DNA from: JBBSAT01 sp046351235
Lineage (GTDB): Bacteria > Myxococcota_A > Polyangia > Polyangiales > Sandaracinaceae
NCBI GenBank assembly: GCA_046351235.1
Contig: JAXLYV010000012.1
Location: forward strand, 104,257-168,256
Direction: 5' to 3'
DNA: 64,000 nucleotides
Within the stretch, counting starts at the first letter, position 1; every line of letters starts with the position of its first letter. The notes beneath the pieces were generated by a model. It saw nothing but the letters and a program-made list of their open reading frames with translations, had not been told where the DNA came from and did no database searches. Both the position numbers and the translations under genes were made by a program. Of the stretch, positions 37,205 through 45,668 are shown piece by piece.

Positions 37205-37216
37205 GCACGAGTGCAT
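37203..37216. promoter_or_regulatory. Dyad ATGCAC-GA-GTGCAT, possible LysR operator
   Basis: The arms are perfect 6-bp inverted repeats with a two-base centre, at the start of the LysR gene and 57 bases before the divergent quinone reductase. LysR sites are often interrupted dyads of this length with the form T-N(10-12)-A. Each arm supplies an ATG for the regulator, so binding could repress its own translation region. Confidence 0.4.
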
Positions 37217-37273
37217 AGCTCGTATCCGCACCTGCGCATGGCGAGGGGGCGACCCGCGACCCATCGTCGGGAC

Positions 37274-37942
37274 ATGCAACGCACCCTGGTCCTGCTCGGC
37301 CACGCCGATCCCGTCTCGTTCAACGCGAAGCTCGCCCATGCCTACGCCGAAGCGCTCCGCCGCGGCGGCGGGTCGGCCGAGACCGTCACGCTCTCGGAGC
37401 TCTCGTTCGACCCCGTGTTGCGGCACGGCTATGCGCAGCCCCAGCCGCTCGAGCCCGACCTCGTCGCGCTGCGCGCGAAGATCGAGGCGGCCGATCACCT
37501 CGCGTGGTTCTTTCCGACCTACTGGGCGTCCCCTCCGGCGATCGTCCGCGCGGTCTGCGACCGCCTGCTCTTGCCGGGCTGGGCGTTCCGTTTCGATCGC
37601 GGCGCGAGCGTGCCCACGGGCCTGCTCGCCGGCCGGAGCGCGCGCGTGGTGATCACGATGGACAGCCCCGGCTGGTGGTACGCGCTCGCCCACCATCGGG
37701 CGATCCACGGCAGCTTCGTCACGGGCACGCTCTCCTTCGTCGGGCTCGCGCCGATCCGGACGACGACCGTCACGGCGATGCGGACGCGGAGCGAGCCCGA
37801 GCGGGCGCGCCTGGTCGCCTCGATGAGCCGTCTCGCGCGCGAAGACCTCGCGCTGCGGCCCTCCCGTCCTCGTCCCGCGCTCGCGAGCGGGCCCGACGGA
37901 GGCGCGCGGCTCGCGGAGACGGCCGGCGCGCCACCGCGGTGA
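37274..37942 (+). CDS. NAD(P)H dehydrogenase (quinone) / flavodoxin-like oxidoreductase
   Basis: 222 aa of the flavodoxin_2 family. RTLVLLGHADPVSFNAKLA is the FMN phosphate loop and helix. HLAWFFPTYWASPPAIVRAV and LLPGWAFRFD follow in the usual order for KefF/MdaB/NQO-type enzymes, then VVITMDSPGWWY. The enzyme should reduce quinones with two electrons from NAD(P)H using FMN, limiting redox cycling. A disordered Pro/Arg/Gly tail of about 30 residues ends the protein. It is divergent from the LysR gene and probably controlled by it. Confidence 0.85.
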   Translation: MQRTLVLLGHADPVSFNAKLAHAYAEALRRGGGSAETVTLSELSFDPVLRHGYAQPQPLEPDLVALRAKIEAADHLAWFFPTYWASPPAIVRAVCDRLLLPGWAFRFDRGASVPTGLLAGRSARVVITMDSPGWWYALAHHRAIHGSFVTGTLSFVGLAPIRTTTVTAMRTRSEPERARLVASMSRLAREDLALRPSRPRPALASGPDGGARLAETAGAPPR

Positions 37943-38017
37943 GCGCCGTCGCGCCAAGTCGGCACGAACGAGGCATGTCCCGCGTTCGAACGGGGCTCTC
38001 CGCGGTATCCTCGCGCG

Positions 38018-40039
38018 GTGAGAACCCGCAACCTTCTCGGTCTCGTCCTCGTTCTCGGCGCCTGCAGCGGCCCTGCCGCGAGCCCCGGCGACGCAGGTCC
38101 CGGGAGCCACGACGCTGCCCGCGTCGATGCGCCCCGCAGTGACGCGGGGCCGGTGGTGCTCGGCGACCATCCGCGCATCCTCCTCTCGGATCGGTCGGAT
38201 GTGCGGGCCCGCCTGACGAGCACGCTCGGCAGTGGCCCCGGCGCGCGCTTCCGCGACATGGTCGATCGCGAGCTCGACTCGCCGGGCACGATCTACGCGT
38301 TCCGCCAGTCGGATGCCGCGCTCGTCGGCGTGCTGACCGGCGATGCGCGCTACTGCACCCACGCCGTCGCACAGACCGACGCCCTCGTCGCCGCCGAAGA
38401 GGCCCGCATCGCGGGCGGCGAGCGGGCCGCCGTCGCGGGCGACAGCTACCTCGAGGTGGGCGACTACATCGGCGACCTCTCGCTCGTCTACGACTGGTGC
38501 TTCGCCTCGCTCACCGCCGAGCAACGCACGCGCTGGGTCGCCTACGCGAACCAGGCCGTGTGGAACGTCTGGCATCCCGACGACGCGGTGTGGAACGGGC
38601 AGGCGTTCCCGTGGTCCGGCTGGTCGGTGAACAACCCCTCGAACAACTACTACTACTCGTTCCTCGAGGCGACGATGCTGCTCGGCCTCGCGACCGACGG
38701 CGAGAACGACATGGCGGACGACTGGCTCGGTCAGTTCCGCACCACGAAGATCGAGAACGAGCTCGCGCCGACGTTCGAGCGCGACCTCGTGGGCGGCGGC
38801 TCCCGCGAGGGCACCGGCTACGGCACGGCGATGGGGCGCCTCTTCGGCCTCTACGACCTCTGGGAGGAATCGACCGGCGAGAACATCGCCGACCTCACGA
38901 GCCACACGCGCGACTCGATTCCCTACCTGATGCACGCCACGACGCCGACGCTCGACCGCCTCGCGCCGACCGGCGATCACGCGCGCGACTCCTCGGCGGC
39001 GCTCTTCGACTACCACCGCCGCTACCTGCTCACGCTGATCGATCTCTACCCGACCGATCCGATGTCCGCGTCGGCGGTGACGTACCTCGAGCAGTGCTCG
39101 GTGCCCGAGATGGTGCAGCCGTTCCAGTATCTCTACGACTTCGTCTACGCACCGACCGTGACGGGCGCTCCGCTCGAGCGCCTCGGGACCGTCTACCACG
39201 GCGTCGGCACGGGCCACGTGTTCGTGCGCTCGGCGTGGACCGAGGACGCGAGCTACCTCGCCCTCGTCGCGGGGCCCTACACCGAGTCCCACGCGCATCA
39301 GGACCAGGGCTCGTTCGTGCTCTTCGCGGGCGAGTGGCTCGCGTTCGACGAGAACGTGCTCTCGCACTCCGGACTGGTGCAGGGCGTGGAGGCCCACAAC
39401 CTCGTCCGCCTCGTGCGCGGCGGCGACGCGCTGCCGATGCGCGAGGGTACGACGTCGATGCTGCGCGCGGTCGAGACCGACGGCGAGCTCTTCTACCTGT
39501 CGGCCGATACGGCGCCCGCCTACGAGGACGACACCGTGACCCAGGTGCTGCGCCGCCTCGTGTTCGTGCGGCCGGGCGTCGTCGTGATCGACGATCGCAT
39601 CTCGACGAGCGACGCGTCGACCCAGGCGATCTTCGGTCTCAACACGCCGCTCGATCCGACGATCGCGGGCGCCGGGGCGCAGATGGTCGGCTCGCACGGT
39701 CGGCTCGATGCGTTCTTCGTGCTCGGGGCCGGGACGCCGACCGAGACCTCGTGGGGCTCGATCGATCCGGTCGAGTATCCGGGCGGCGGCTTCCGTCTGG
39801 ACGTCCCGGCGAGCGCGGCGGGCGATGCGCACTTCGTCACCGTGCTGGGCATCGACGGCGCGGTGGCCGCGGCGAGCGCGACCTCGGCCGGCGGCACCAC
39901 GACGGTCACGATCACGACGGGCGCGGTCCCCCTCACGGTGGCGTTCCCGGACGCGGGCGGCGCACCGACCGTGACGGCGTCGGGCCGCACGGTGACCTTC
40001 GACGACGCCGTCGAGCCCCAGCCGCTGCTCGCCCCCTGA
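38018..40039 (+). CDS. Heparinase II/III-like polysaccharide lyase lipoprotein
   Basis: 673 aa from GTG 38018, with lipobox LGAC near residue 15 and an Asp/Ala tether. The N-terminal part (about 70-340) is an alpha-toroid (DYIGDLSLVYDWCFASLT, WNGQAFPWSGWSVNNPSNNY). The C-terminal part is a beta-sandwich with ESHAHQDQGSFVLFAGEWLA (the H-x-D heparinase-II-like signature), AHNLVRL and VVVIDDRISTSD. The probable function is beta-elimination of a uronic-acid polysaccharide at the cell surface. Which polymer is unknown. It is followed closely by another lipoprotein gene. Confidence 0.78.
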   Translation: MRTRNLLGLVLVLGACSGPAASPGDAGPGSHDAARVDAPRSDAGPVVLGDHPRILLSDRSDVRARLTSTLGSGPGARFRDMVDRELDSPGTIYAFRQSDAALVGVLTGDARYCTHAVAQTDALVAAEEARIAGGERAAVAGDSYLEVGDYIGDLSLVYDWCFASLTAEQRTRWVAYANQAVWNVWHPDDAVWNGQAFPWSGWSVNNPSNNYYYSFLEATMLLGLATDGENDMADDWLGQFRTTKIENELAPTFERDLVGGGSREGTGYGTAMGRLFGLYDLWEESTGENIADLTSHTRDSIPYLMHATTPTLDRLAPTGDHARDSSAALFDYHRRYLLTLIDLYPTDPMSASAVTYLEQCSVPEMVQPFQYLYDFVYAPTVTGAPLERLGTVYHGVGTGHVFVRSAWTEDASYLALVAGPYTESHAHQDQGSFVLFAGEWLAFDENVLSHSGLVQGVEAHNLVRLVRGGDALPMREGTTSMLRAVETDGELFYLSADTAPAYEDDTVTQVLRRLVFVRPGVVVIDDRISTSDASTQAIFGLNTPLDPTIAGAGAQMVGSHGRLDAFFVLGAGTPTETSWGSIDPVEYPGGGFRLDVPASAAGDAHFVTVLGIDGAVAAASATSAGGTTTVTITTGAVPLTVAFPDAGGAPTVTASGRTVTFDDAVEPQPLLAP

Positions 40040-40077
40040 GCCGAGCGTCCTGCGAGCGGAACTTCGAGCGCGCGCGC

Positions 40078-40929
40078 ATGTCGGTGCGGGGCATGGCTCG
40101 TGCGCTCTGGCTCCTGCTCGCGCTCGTCGTCCCCTCGGCCTGCGGCGCCGCCGCGCGCGAGAGCATCGTCGCGCCGTCCGAGACCGCACCGCCCGAGGCC
40201 GCGACGTCCGAGACCGCTCCGTCGGTGGCGCCCGAAGCGACGGTCGACCCGTGCGCCGGACAGGAGGGCCTCGCGGTCGCGTCGCTCGAGGTCCCCTCGC
40301 GGTGGGACGGCGGCGCGCTCGTCGTCGGAGGCCGCGCGCCGCTCGTCGTGCGCTGGTGCGGCCACGGGATCGCGACGATCCAGCGCATCGAGGTCGAGGA
40401 CGACGCGAGCGGGCGCACGCTCTACGAGCTCGACCCGGAGTGGGCGCACCTGACGTACGGCGAGTCGATCACGCGGGTCGTGACGGGCCGCGCGGCGCCG
40501 GGAACGCAGACGGTCCGGGTGATGGGCGAGGTCGACGGCGCGCCGATCGAGGCCCGCGCGCGACTCTCGAGCGTCGATGCGCCCGAGCTCGCCGCCGCGC
40601 GCGCGGAGTGCGCAGCGGCGAACGGGACCTTCGGGCCGGTGGGCATGGCGCAGTCGCTCGGGTGCACGAGGCCGACGCACGATGCCGGCCAGCGTTGTCT
40701 CTCGTCCGCGGACTGCGAAGGGCTCTGCCTGGCGGACGGCTTCGAGGATGCGTCGAGCGCGCCGGATGGCCGCGACTGCCCCGAGGGCTCGACGCTCCGC
40801 GTGCACGTCGGCCACTGCGACGCGATCGTGCCGCACTTCGGCTGCCTCGCCGAGCTGCGCGAGGCCGAGAGCGCCTGCTTCGGCCCGCACGCGCTTCGCG
40901 CGCGTGCGAGCGTCGTCTGTCACGACTGA
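40078..40929 (+). CDS. Lipoprotein of unknown function with a Cys-rich C-terminus
   Basis: 283 aa from ATG 40078 (another ATG at 40093). Lipobox PSAC near residue 21, then a Pro/Glu/Thr-rich tether. Middle part strand-rich (LVVRWCGHGIATIQRIEVED, TQTVRVMGEV). The C-terminal third has eight or so cysteines, including CLSSADCEGLC, a small cysteine-spaced motif shared with other lipoproteins in this window. It starts 38 bases after the lyase gene, so they may form an operon. Function unknown. Confidence 0.65.
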   Translation: MSVRGMARALWLLLALVVPSACGAAARESIVAPSETAPPEAATSETAPSVAPEATVDPCAGQEGLAVASLEVPSRWDGGALVVGGRAPLVVRWCGHGIATIQRIEVEDDASGRTLYELDPEWAHLTYGESITRVVTGRAAPGTQTVRVMGEVDGAPIEARARLSSVDAPELAAARAECAAANGTFGPVGMAQSLGCTRPTHDAGQRCLSSADCEGLCLADGFEDASSAPDGRDCPEGSTLRVHVGHCDAIVPHFGCLAELREAESACFGPHALRARASVVCHD

Positions 40930-40948
40930 AGAACGAAGCGGCGCGCGA

Positions 40949-42406
40949 TCAGCCGTGGATCGCGCGGTAGACGTCGACGTACTTCTGCGCCTGCTTCGGC
41001 CAGCCGTGCTCGGCCCGCATGCCGTTGCTCTGGATCTCGCGGAAGCGCTCGCGGTCGGGGCCGGCGCCGCTGCCCCAGAGCTCGAGCGCGTACTCGATCG
41101 CCCAGCGGAAGCCGCGCGCGTCGAAGTGATCGAAGAGCACGCCGTTGCCCTCCGAGCCGCGCCCTCGATACAGCACGACCGTGTCGGCCAGGCCGCCCGT
41201 CTTGTGCACGATCGGCACCGTGCCGTAGCGCAGGCTGTACATCTGGTTCAGGCCGCAGGGCTCGTAGCGCGAGGGCATCAAGAAGAGATCCGACGCGGCC
41301 TCGATCGTGTGCGCCATCGGCTCGCTGAACGCGCGCACGAAGCGGACCTTGTGCGGGAACTGCGCCTGCAGGCGCGCGAAGAACTGCTCGTAGCGCGCCT
41401 CGCCCGTGCCCAGCACGACGAGCTGCGCGTCGTGTCGCGCGAGCACGCCGGGGAGCACGGGCTCGCAGAGCTCGAACCCCTTCTGCCACGCCAGGCGAGA
41501 CACGATGCCGAAGAGCGGCGCGCGCGGGTGATAGGGAAGCCCGAGCTGGGAGAGCAGCGCGCGCTTGTTCGCCTCCTTGCCCTGCCAGTCGCCGAGGCCG
41601 TAGCGCTGCGGGATGAGCTTGTCCTTCTCGGGGCTCCACTCGTCCTCGTCGATCCCGTTCAGGATCCCGAGCACGCCCGGCCCGCGGCCCCGCAGGAAAG
41701 GGTCCATTCCGACGCCGTGCTCGGGCGTCATGATCTCGCGCGCGTAGGTCGGCGACACCGTCGTGATCGCATCGGCGTAGAGCACACCGTGCAGCATGAA
41801 GTTGACCTTGCCCTCGTTGAGCAGGTCCTGGTGGAAGTGCTCGCGGATCTCGGCGAGGCCGGTGTCGGGCAGAACGCCCGCCGAGAAGCTGCCTTGGTAG
41901 CCGATGTTGTGGATCGTGAACACGCTCTTGGTGCTCTGGAAGATGCGGTCCCAGCGCAGCGCGAATTTCACGATCAAGGGCATGAGCGCGGTCTGCCAAT
42001 CGTGCGCGTGCACGATCTCGGGCGACCACTGCCACGCCTGGCACGTCTTGAGCGCCGCCCACGAGAGCACGCAGAAGCGCAGGTGCTCGTCGGCGTCGGT
42101 CGTGTAGATGCTCGGCCGATCGAAGAGCTCGGGGCAGACGACGAAGTAGCAGGGCACGTCGGTGCCGGGGAACGGCGCCGTCGCGATGCCGAAGCGGATG
42201 CGGCGCGGGCCGAGCTCCACCGAGAGCTCGGGGAACACCCAGCGCAGCGGCTTGGCCTTCTCGCGCGCCTTCGCGTAGAGCGGCACGAACGGACGCACGT
42301 CGTGCCCGAGCGCGCGCAGGTGCTTGGGCAGCGCGCCGCAGACGTCGCCGAGCCCGCCGGTCTTCGCGAACGGAGCCACTTCCGAGGAGACGAAGAGAAC
42401 GCGCAT
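40949..42406 (-). CDS. glgA: Glycogen synthase (ADP-glucose type), GT5
   Basis: 485 aa, the usual length. The ADP-glucose-binding KTGGLGD lies at residues 15-21, followed by VHAHDWQTALMPL, FTIHNIGYQGSF, GVLYADAITTVSP, GILNGIDEDEWSP, FGIVSRLAWQKGFEL and the C-terminal catalytic region PSRYEPCGLNQMYSLRYGT with KTGGLADTV. It extends alpha-1,4-glucan from ADP-glucose in glycogen storage. The ATG at 42406 gives the canonical MRVLFVSSEVAPFAKTGG start. No other glg gene is adjacent. Confidence 0.95.
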   Translation of the reverse strand: MRVLFVSSEVAPFAKTGGLGDVCGALPKHLRALGHDVRPFVPLYAKAREKAKPLRWVFPELSVELGPRRIRFGIATAPFPGTDVPCYFVVCPELFDRPSIYTTDADEHLRFCVLSWAALKTCQAWQWSPEIVHAHDWQTALMPLIVKFALRWDRIFQSTKSVFTIHNIGYQGSFSAGVLPDTGLAEIREHFHQDLLNEGKVNFMLHGVLYADAITTVSPTYAREIMTPEHGVGMDPFLRGRGPGVLGILNGIDEDEWSPEKDKLIPQRYGLGDWQGKEANKRALLSQLGLPYHPRAPLFGIVSRLAWQKGFELCEPVLPGVLARHDAQLVVLGTGEARYEQFFARLQAQFPHKVRFVRAFSEPMAHTIEAASDLFLMPSRYEPCGLNQMYSLRYGTVPIVHKTGGLADTVVLYRGRGSEGNGVLFDHFDARGFRWAIEYALELWGSGAGPDRERFREIQSNGMRAEHGWPKQAQKYVDVYRAIHG

Positions 42407-42542
42407 GGGGCGCCGAGGATAGCGCGAGCGCGCACCGAGATGAGCGCTCGAGATGCGAGATTCCGTTCGCCGGAGACGCGAGCGCCACGCGGGCCCGCGC
42501 TTTCCGCCTCGCACCGCGCGGCCCCCCCCGTGGCCCCTCGCT

Positions 42543-43916
42543 TCAGCCTCGCGAGCGCCCGAGCTTCCGCGATCCTTCGCGGGCCTCCTGGCTCTCGAGC
42601 TCTTCGTCGATGATGTCGTCCGCGAGCTGCCGGCGATCGCGGCGCGCCGAGACGAGCGCGTCCCTCAGGCCGTGCTTCAGGTTGCGGAGCGTCGTCAGGC
42701 GCCCGAAGTCGACACCGATGTCGACGAGCGTCTGCGCGACCGCGGGCCGGATCCCGGTGAGCACGCAGCGCGCGCCGACGAGCTCGACCTTCTTCACGAG
42801 CTTGATGAGGTGATCGGCGGTGCGCGTGTCGACGATCTCGACGCCCGTGAGATCGATGATCACGTGGCGCGCTCGGCCCTCGGCGACCGCATCGAGGAGG
42901 CGCGCGACCATGTCGGCCGCCCGACGCGAGTCGACGAGACCGATCACGGGGAGCAGCAGCACGTCCTCCCACACCTCGAGGATCGGATTCGACAGCTCGT
43001 CGAGCGCGTGCCGGAGGCGCTCGATGAGCTGCGTCTTCTCCGCCTCGCTCTCGGCGAGCTGGGCGTTGCGCTGCTGGAGCTCGTCCTCGAGCGCGCGCTG
43101 CGCGGTCACGTCGAGCGAGACGCTCAGGACCTGCTCGAGCTTGCCGTCTTCACCCTTGAGCGCGAAAGCGCTGCTCGCCAAGCGGCGCGTCGCGCGCCCC
43201 GCGACCTCCACGACCATCTCGGCCTCGGCCTGCTCGGCGCCGGCCATCACGCGCCCGAGCGGCTGCTCGGCCGCAGGGAAGATCGTCCCGTCCGCGCGCC
43301 GGACCGTGAGGTACTGCTCGTGCTCGCGGTAGCGCAGATCCGAGCGCTCGGCGTCCGTGAGGGGAACCATGCGCCGCAGCGCTTCGTTCGTGATGGGAAA
43401 GGACCCATCGAGCCGCATCACGCCGACCCCGACGGGCAGAGCCTCGATCACGGTGCGGTAGAGGGCCTCGCGGGTCTCGAGGTCGCGGCGTCCCTGGTCG
43501 AGCCGAGCCTGCATCTCGATCCGCTCGGCGATGTCGCGCGTGTGAGAGACGACGAGGATCGCGCCGGAGTCCTCGCGCTGGTACGTGCTCGTGACCTCGA
43601 AGTGATTCACGCGGCCGTCCGGCCGGCGCATGCGGATCGTGTAGTGGGTCGGCTCGAGCGTCTGCACGCCCTTCAGGAACTCGGCGTTCATGCGCTCGAC
43701 GTCGTCCGGGTGGACGAGCTCGCCGAGCACGGTGGGGCCCCCGTCGTAGACGGTGTCGTAGGGGAGACCGAAGACCTTCTCGCAGTCGCGGTGGAGGAAC
43801 ACCCACTCGGAGGTGCCCTTGGCGATGTCGATTCGGTAGACCTGGAGAACGCCGGGAACGCCGTTGAGAGCGTGCGCCGCGAGCGCCAGGTCGAGTCGTC
43901 CGTGTGCTTCTCTCAT
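42543..43916 (-). CDS. rsbR: RsbR-like stressosome protein: PAS-PAS-STAS
   Basis: 457 aa. Two PAS domains (about 15-130 and 140-270; RYREHEQYLTVRRADG in the second), a coiled coil (about 275-305, LEDELQQRNAQLAESEAEKT) and a C-terminal STAS domain (about 315-430). The STAS domain has IIDLTGVEIVDTRTADHL and TGIRPAVAQTLVDIG, keeping threonines that align with the two phosphorylated positions of Bacillus RsbRA as I recall its sequence. In place of the globin-like sensor of Bacillus it has two PAS domains, which usually bind small ligands or cofactors. It is the last gene of a five-gene operon, overlapping the upstream gene by four bases. Confidence 0.85.
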   Translation of the reverse strand: MREAHGRLDLALAAHALNGVPGVLQVYRIDIAKGTSEWVFLHRDCEKVFGLPYDTVYDGGPTVLGELVHPDDVERMNAEFLKGVQTLEPTHYTIRMRRPDGRVNHFEVTSTYQREDSGAILVVSHTRDIAERIEMQARLDQGRRDLETREALYRTVIEALPVGVGVMRLDGSFPITNEALRRMVPLTDAERSDLRYREHEQYLTVRRADGTIFPAAEQPLGRVMAGAEQAEAEMVVEVAGRATRRLASSAFALKGEDGKLEQVLSVSLDVTAQRALEDELQQRNAQLAESEAEKTQLIERLRHALDELSNPILEVWEDVLLLPVIGLVDSRRAADMVARLLDAVAEGRARHVIIDLTGVEIVDTRTADHLIKLVKKVELVGARCVLTGIRPAVAQTLVDIGVDFGRLTTLRNLKHGLRDALVSARRDRRQLADDIIDEELESQEAREGSRKLGRSRG

Positions 43917-44374
43917 GCCGTCTTCCTCGTTCCCTTGCTGAGATCGTCCGTTCGTACGTGCAGCGCGGCGAAGGCGTGGAGACCCCCTCCCTCGCGCGCG
44001 GTGAGCTGAACCAGGTCGGCGCTGCGCGACACCGCGCCGAGCCCCGTGCCCATCCCGACGAGCTCTCGTGCGGGATCCTCGGGGGAGCGCCTTCGCCCCC
44101 GCGAGACGCCGTCCTCGAGCGCGAGACCCACGTCCTCGATGCCCGGGCCGCGGTCCCAGACGTGGATCTCGATCGCGTCGGCCGTCGTGGCGACCTCGAC
44201 CTCGCCGCCACCCGCGTGGCGCGCGGCGTTGCCGGCGAGCTCGGCGACGCAGAGCTCGGCACGCAGCGCGAGCGCTCGAGACACGCCGAGCGAGAGCAAG
44301 TGGCGGCGCGCGTCGGCCGCGCACACGAGCCGGTCGGCCTCGCTCGACACCTGCCAGCGGCGGACGTCGCTCAC
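43913..44374 (-). CDS. RsbT/RsbW-like GHKL ATPase (second in the operon)
   Basis: 153 aa from a GTG overlapping the upstream stop. GHKL-type ATP-binding motifs are present: LCVAELAGNAARHAGGG (N box), VWDRGPGIEDVGLALEDG (G1) and GMGTGLGAVSRSADL (G2). Size and motifs fit anti-sigma-factor kinases of the RsbW/RsbT group. Because another RsbT-like gene is two positions upstream, this one may be a partner-switching kinase acting on a downstream anti-sigma antagonist. The target is not in the window. Confidence 0.8.
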   Translation of the reverse strand: MSDVRRWQVSSEADRLVCAADARRHLLSLGVSRALALRAELCVAELAGNAARHAGGGEVEVATTADAIEIHVWDRGPGIEDVGLALEDGVSRGRRRSPEDPARELVGMGTGLGAVSRSADLVQLTAREGGGLHAFAALHVRTDDLSKGTRKTA

Positions 44375-44940
44375 GCGTCCACCCGAATCGCGAGCACGAG
44401 CGCGTCGTCCGTGCCGCGCGCGTGCGCGAGGACGCCGCTCACCACCCGCGCCGGCTCTTCCACGGGGTCGAGCTCCATGCGCGACGAGATGCCGTCGGTG
44501 TAGAGGACGACGACGTCCCCCGGCGTGACGGGAAAGCGCCACGTGCGAACACGCCGGAGACCGCGCCCGACGATCCCCGGCGTCGTCAGCGGCTGGATGG
44601 GCTTGGCGCTCCGGGCGCGGCATTCGACGTTGCCGATCCCGACGAAGTCCATCTGCGCGGCCGTGTGCCCGATGCGAATCATCGAGAGCGCCGCGCCCCG
44701 CGTGGACACGAGCGCGCGATCGATCTGCTCCATGAGTCGATCGAGCGGGAGCTCGACGTTCGCCGCGGCGACCTCGGTCGCGCGGAGCGCCGCGAGGCGC
44801 GCGTCCGGGCCGTGCCCGACGCCATCGGCGACGACGAAGAGGGTGTGATCCGCTCCCTGCAGCACGGCGGCGCAGTCGCCGCAGGTGAGCTCGTTCGGCG
44901 CGTTCCGGGACGCGATGGCGTGCGTGAGGCTCACGCCCAT
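44371..44940 (-). CDS. rsbX: RsbX-like PP2C/SpoIIE-type phosphatase
   Basis: 189 aa. The PPM phosphatase core has TCGDCAAV and LFVVADGVGHGPDA (metal Asp residues), RGAALSMIRI and VVLYTDGISSRM with a final GTDDALVLAI. The size matches RsbX, which dephosphorylates the stressosome STAS domains and resets the complex. It overlaps the genes on both sides by four bases (ATGA and GTGA), so stoichiometry is probably set by coupled translation. Confidence 0.85.
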   Translation of the reverse strand: MGVSLTHAIASRNAPNELTCGDCAAVLQGADHTLFVVADGVGHGPDARLAALRATEVAAANVELPLDRLMEQIDRALVSTRGAALSMIRIGHTAAQMDFVGIGNVECRARSAKPIQPLTTPGIVGRGLRRVRTWRFPVTPGDVVVLYTDGISSRMELDPVEEPARVVSGVLAHARGTDDALVLAIRVDA

Positions 44941-45668
44941 CAGACCCTCAGCAGCGCGCGCACGTACGTGCCCTGGCCGGCCTCGCAGCGGATCTCGAAG
45001 TCGTCGCAGACGGCTTTCACGCCACGCAGGCCTTGCCCCATCCCGGACTGGGACCGGTGGCTGCCGCCGAGGACCGAGGCCAAGTGCGGAATCCCGGGCC
45101 CCTTGTCGGTCGCGATGATCTCGACGCCGCGCTCGGTGTCGAGCACGCGGAGGCTGATCTCGCCCTGGCCCGCGTACTGGACGATGTTGCGCGCGAGCTC
45201 GCTCGTGATCGTGACGACGCGCGTCTGCCAGACGGCGCTCGCGAAGACGGACGCGGCGACGCGGCGCGCGAGGCTGCGCGCGGGGCGCAAGTCGTCCTCG
45301 GCGGCGAGCTTGATCGTGCGCTGCTCTCCGGGAGAGAGCTCGCCCTCCGGAGAAAGCGAGCTCTGGGGAGCGCGCGACGAGGGCGGCCTCGGCGCATCAC
45401 TCGGCGTCGCCTTGCTCGCGCCGAGCTTGTCGGCGAGCTCCGCCAGGCGCGCCCGACACGCGGGGAGCGAGGCGGAATCGGTGAGGAACAAGCGCAGACC
45501 GCTCGGCACGACGTCGACGAGCGCGGCCAGATCGGCCGAGCGAAGCGGGCCCGGCGCGACCCCCGCGCGCAGGCGCGTGATCTCGAGCACCGAACGGGCC
45601 GTCGGCGGCGAGACGTAGGCGCGCAGAATCGCGAGGACGGCCTCGCTGTGGTCGACCTCTTGGCTCAT
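44940..45668 (-). CDS. rsbT: RsbT-like switch kinase with N-terminal extension
   Basis: 242 aa from ATG 45668, nearly twice the length of Bacillus RsbT. The C-terminal half (about 120-242) is the RsbT-type GHKL fold: TITSELARNIVQYAGQGEIS (N box), VEIIATDKGPGIP (G1), SQSGMGQGLRGVKAVCDDFE (G2) and GTYVRALLRV at the end. The N-terminal roughly 115 residues (SEAVLAILRAYVSPPTARSV...) are helical and unfamiliar, with a Ser/Pro linker to the kinase. It should phosphorylate the STAS proteins of the complex. It overlaps rsbS upstream by four bases. Confidence 0.85.
   Translation of the reverse strand: MSQEVDHSEAVLAILRAYVSPPTARSVLEITRLRAGVAPGPLRSADLAALVDVVPSGLRLFLTDSASLPACRARLAELADKLGASKATPSDAPRPPSSRAPQSSLSPEGELSPGEQRTIKLAAEDDLRPARSLARRVAASVFASAVWQTRVVTITSELARNIVQYAGQGEISLRVLDTERGVEIIATDKGPGIPHLASVLGGSHRSQSGMGQGLRGVKAVCDDFEIRCEAGQGTYVRALLRV

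Noticed and set aside
36281..40189. Very long open frames on the strand opposite to real genes (1,302, 1,123, 1,150 and 1,168 codons in this window)
   Set aside because: In very GC-rich DNA the opposite or shifted frame stays open over real genes. These frames are rich in Arg, Ala, Gly and Pro with no domain, and overlap well-supported genes completely.
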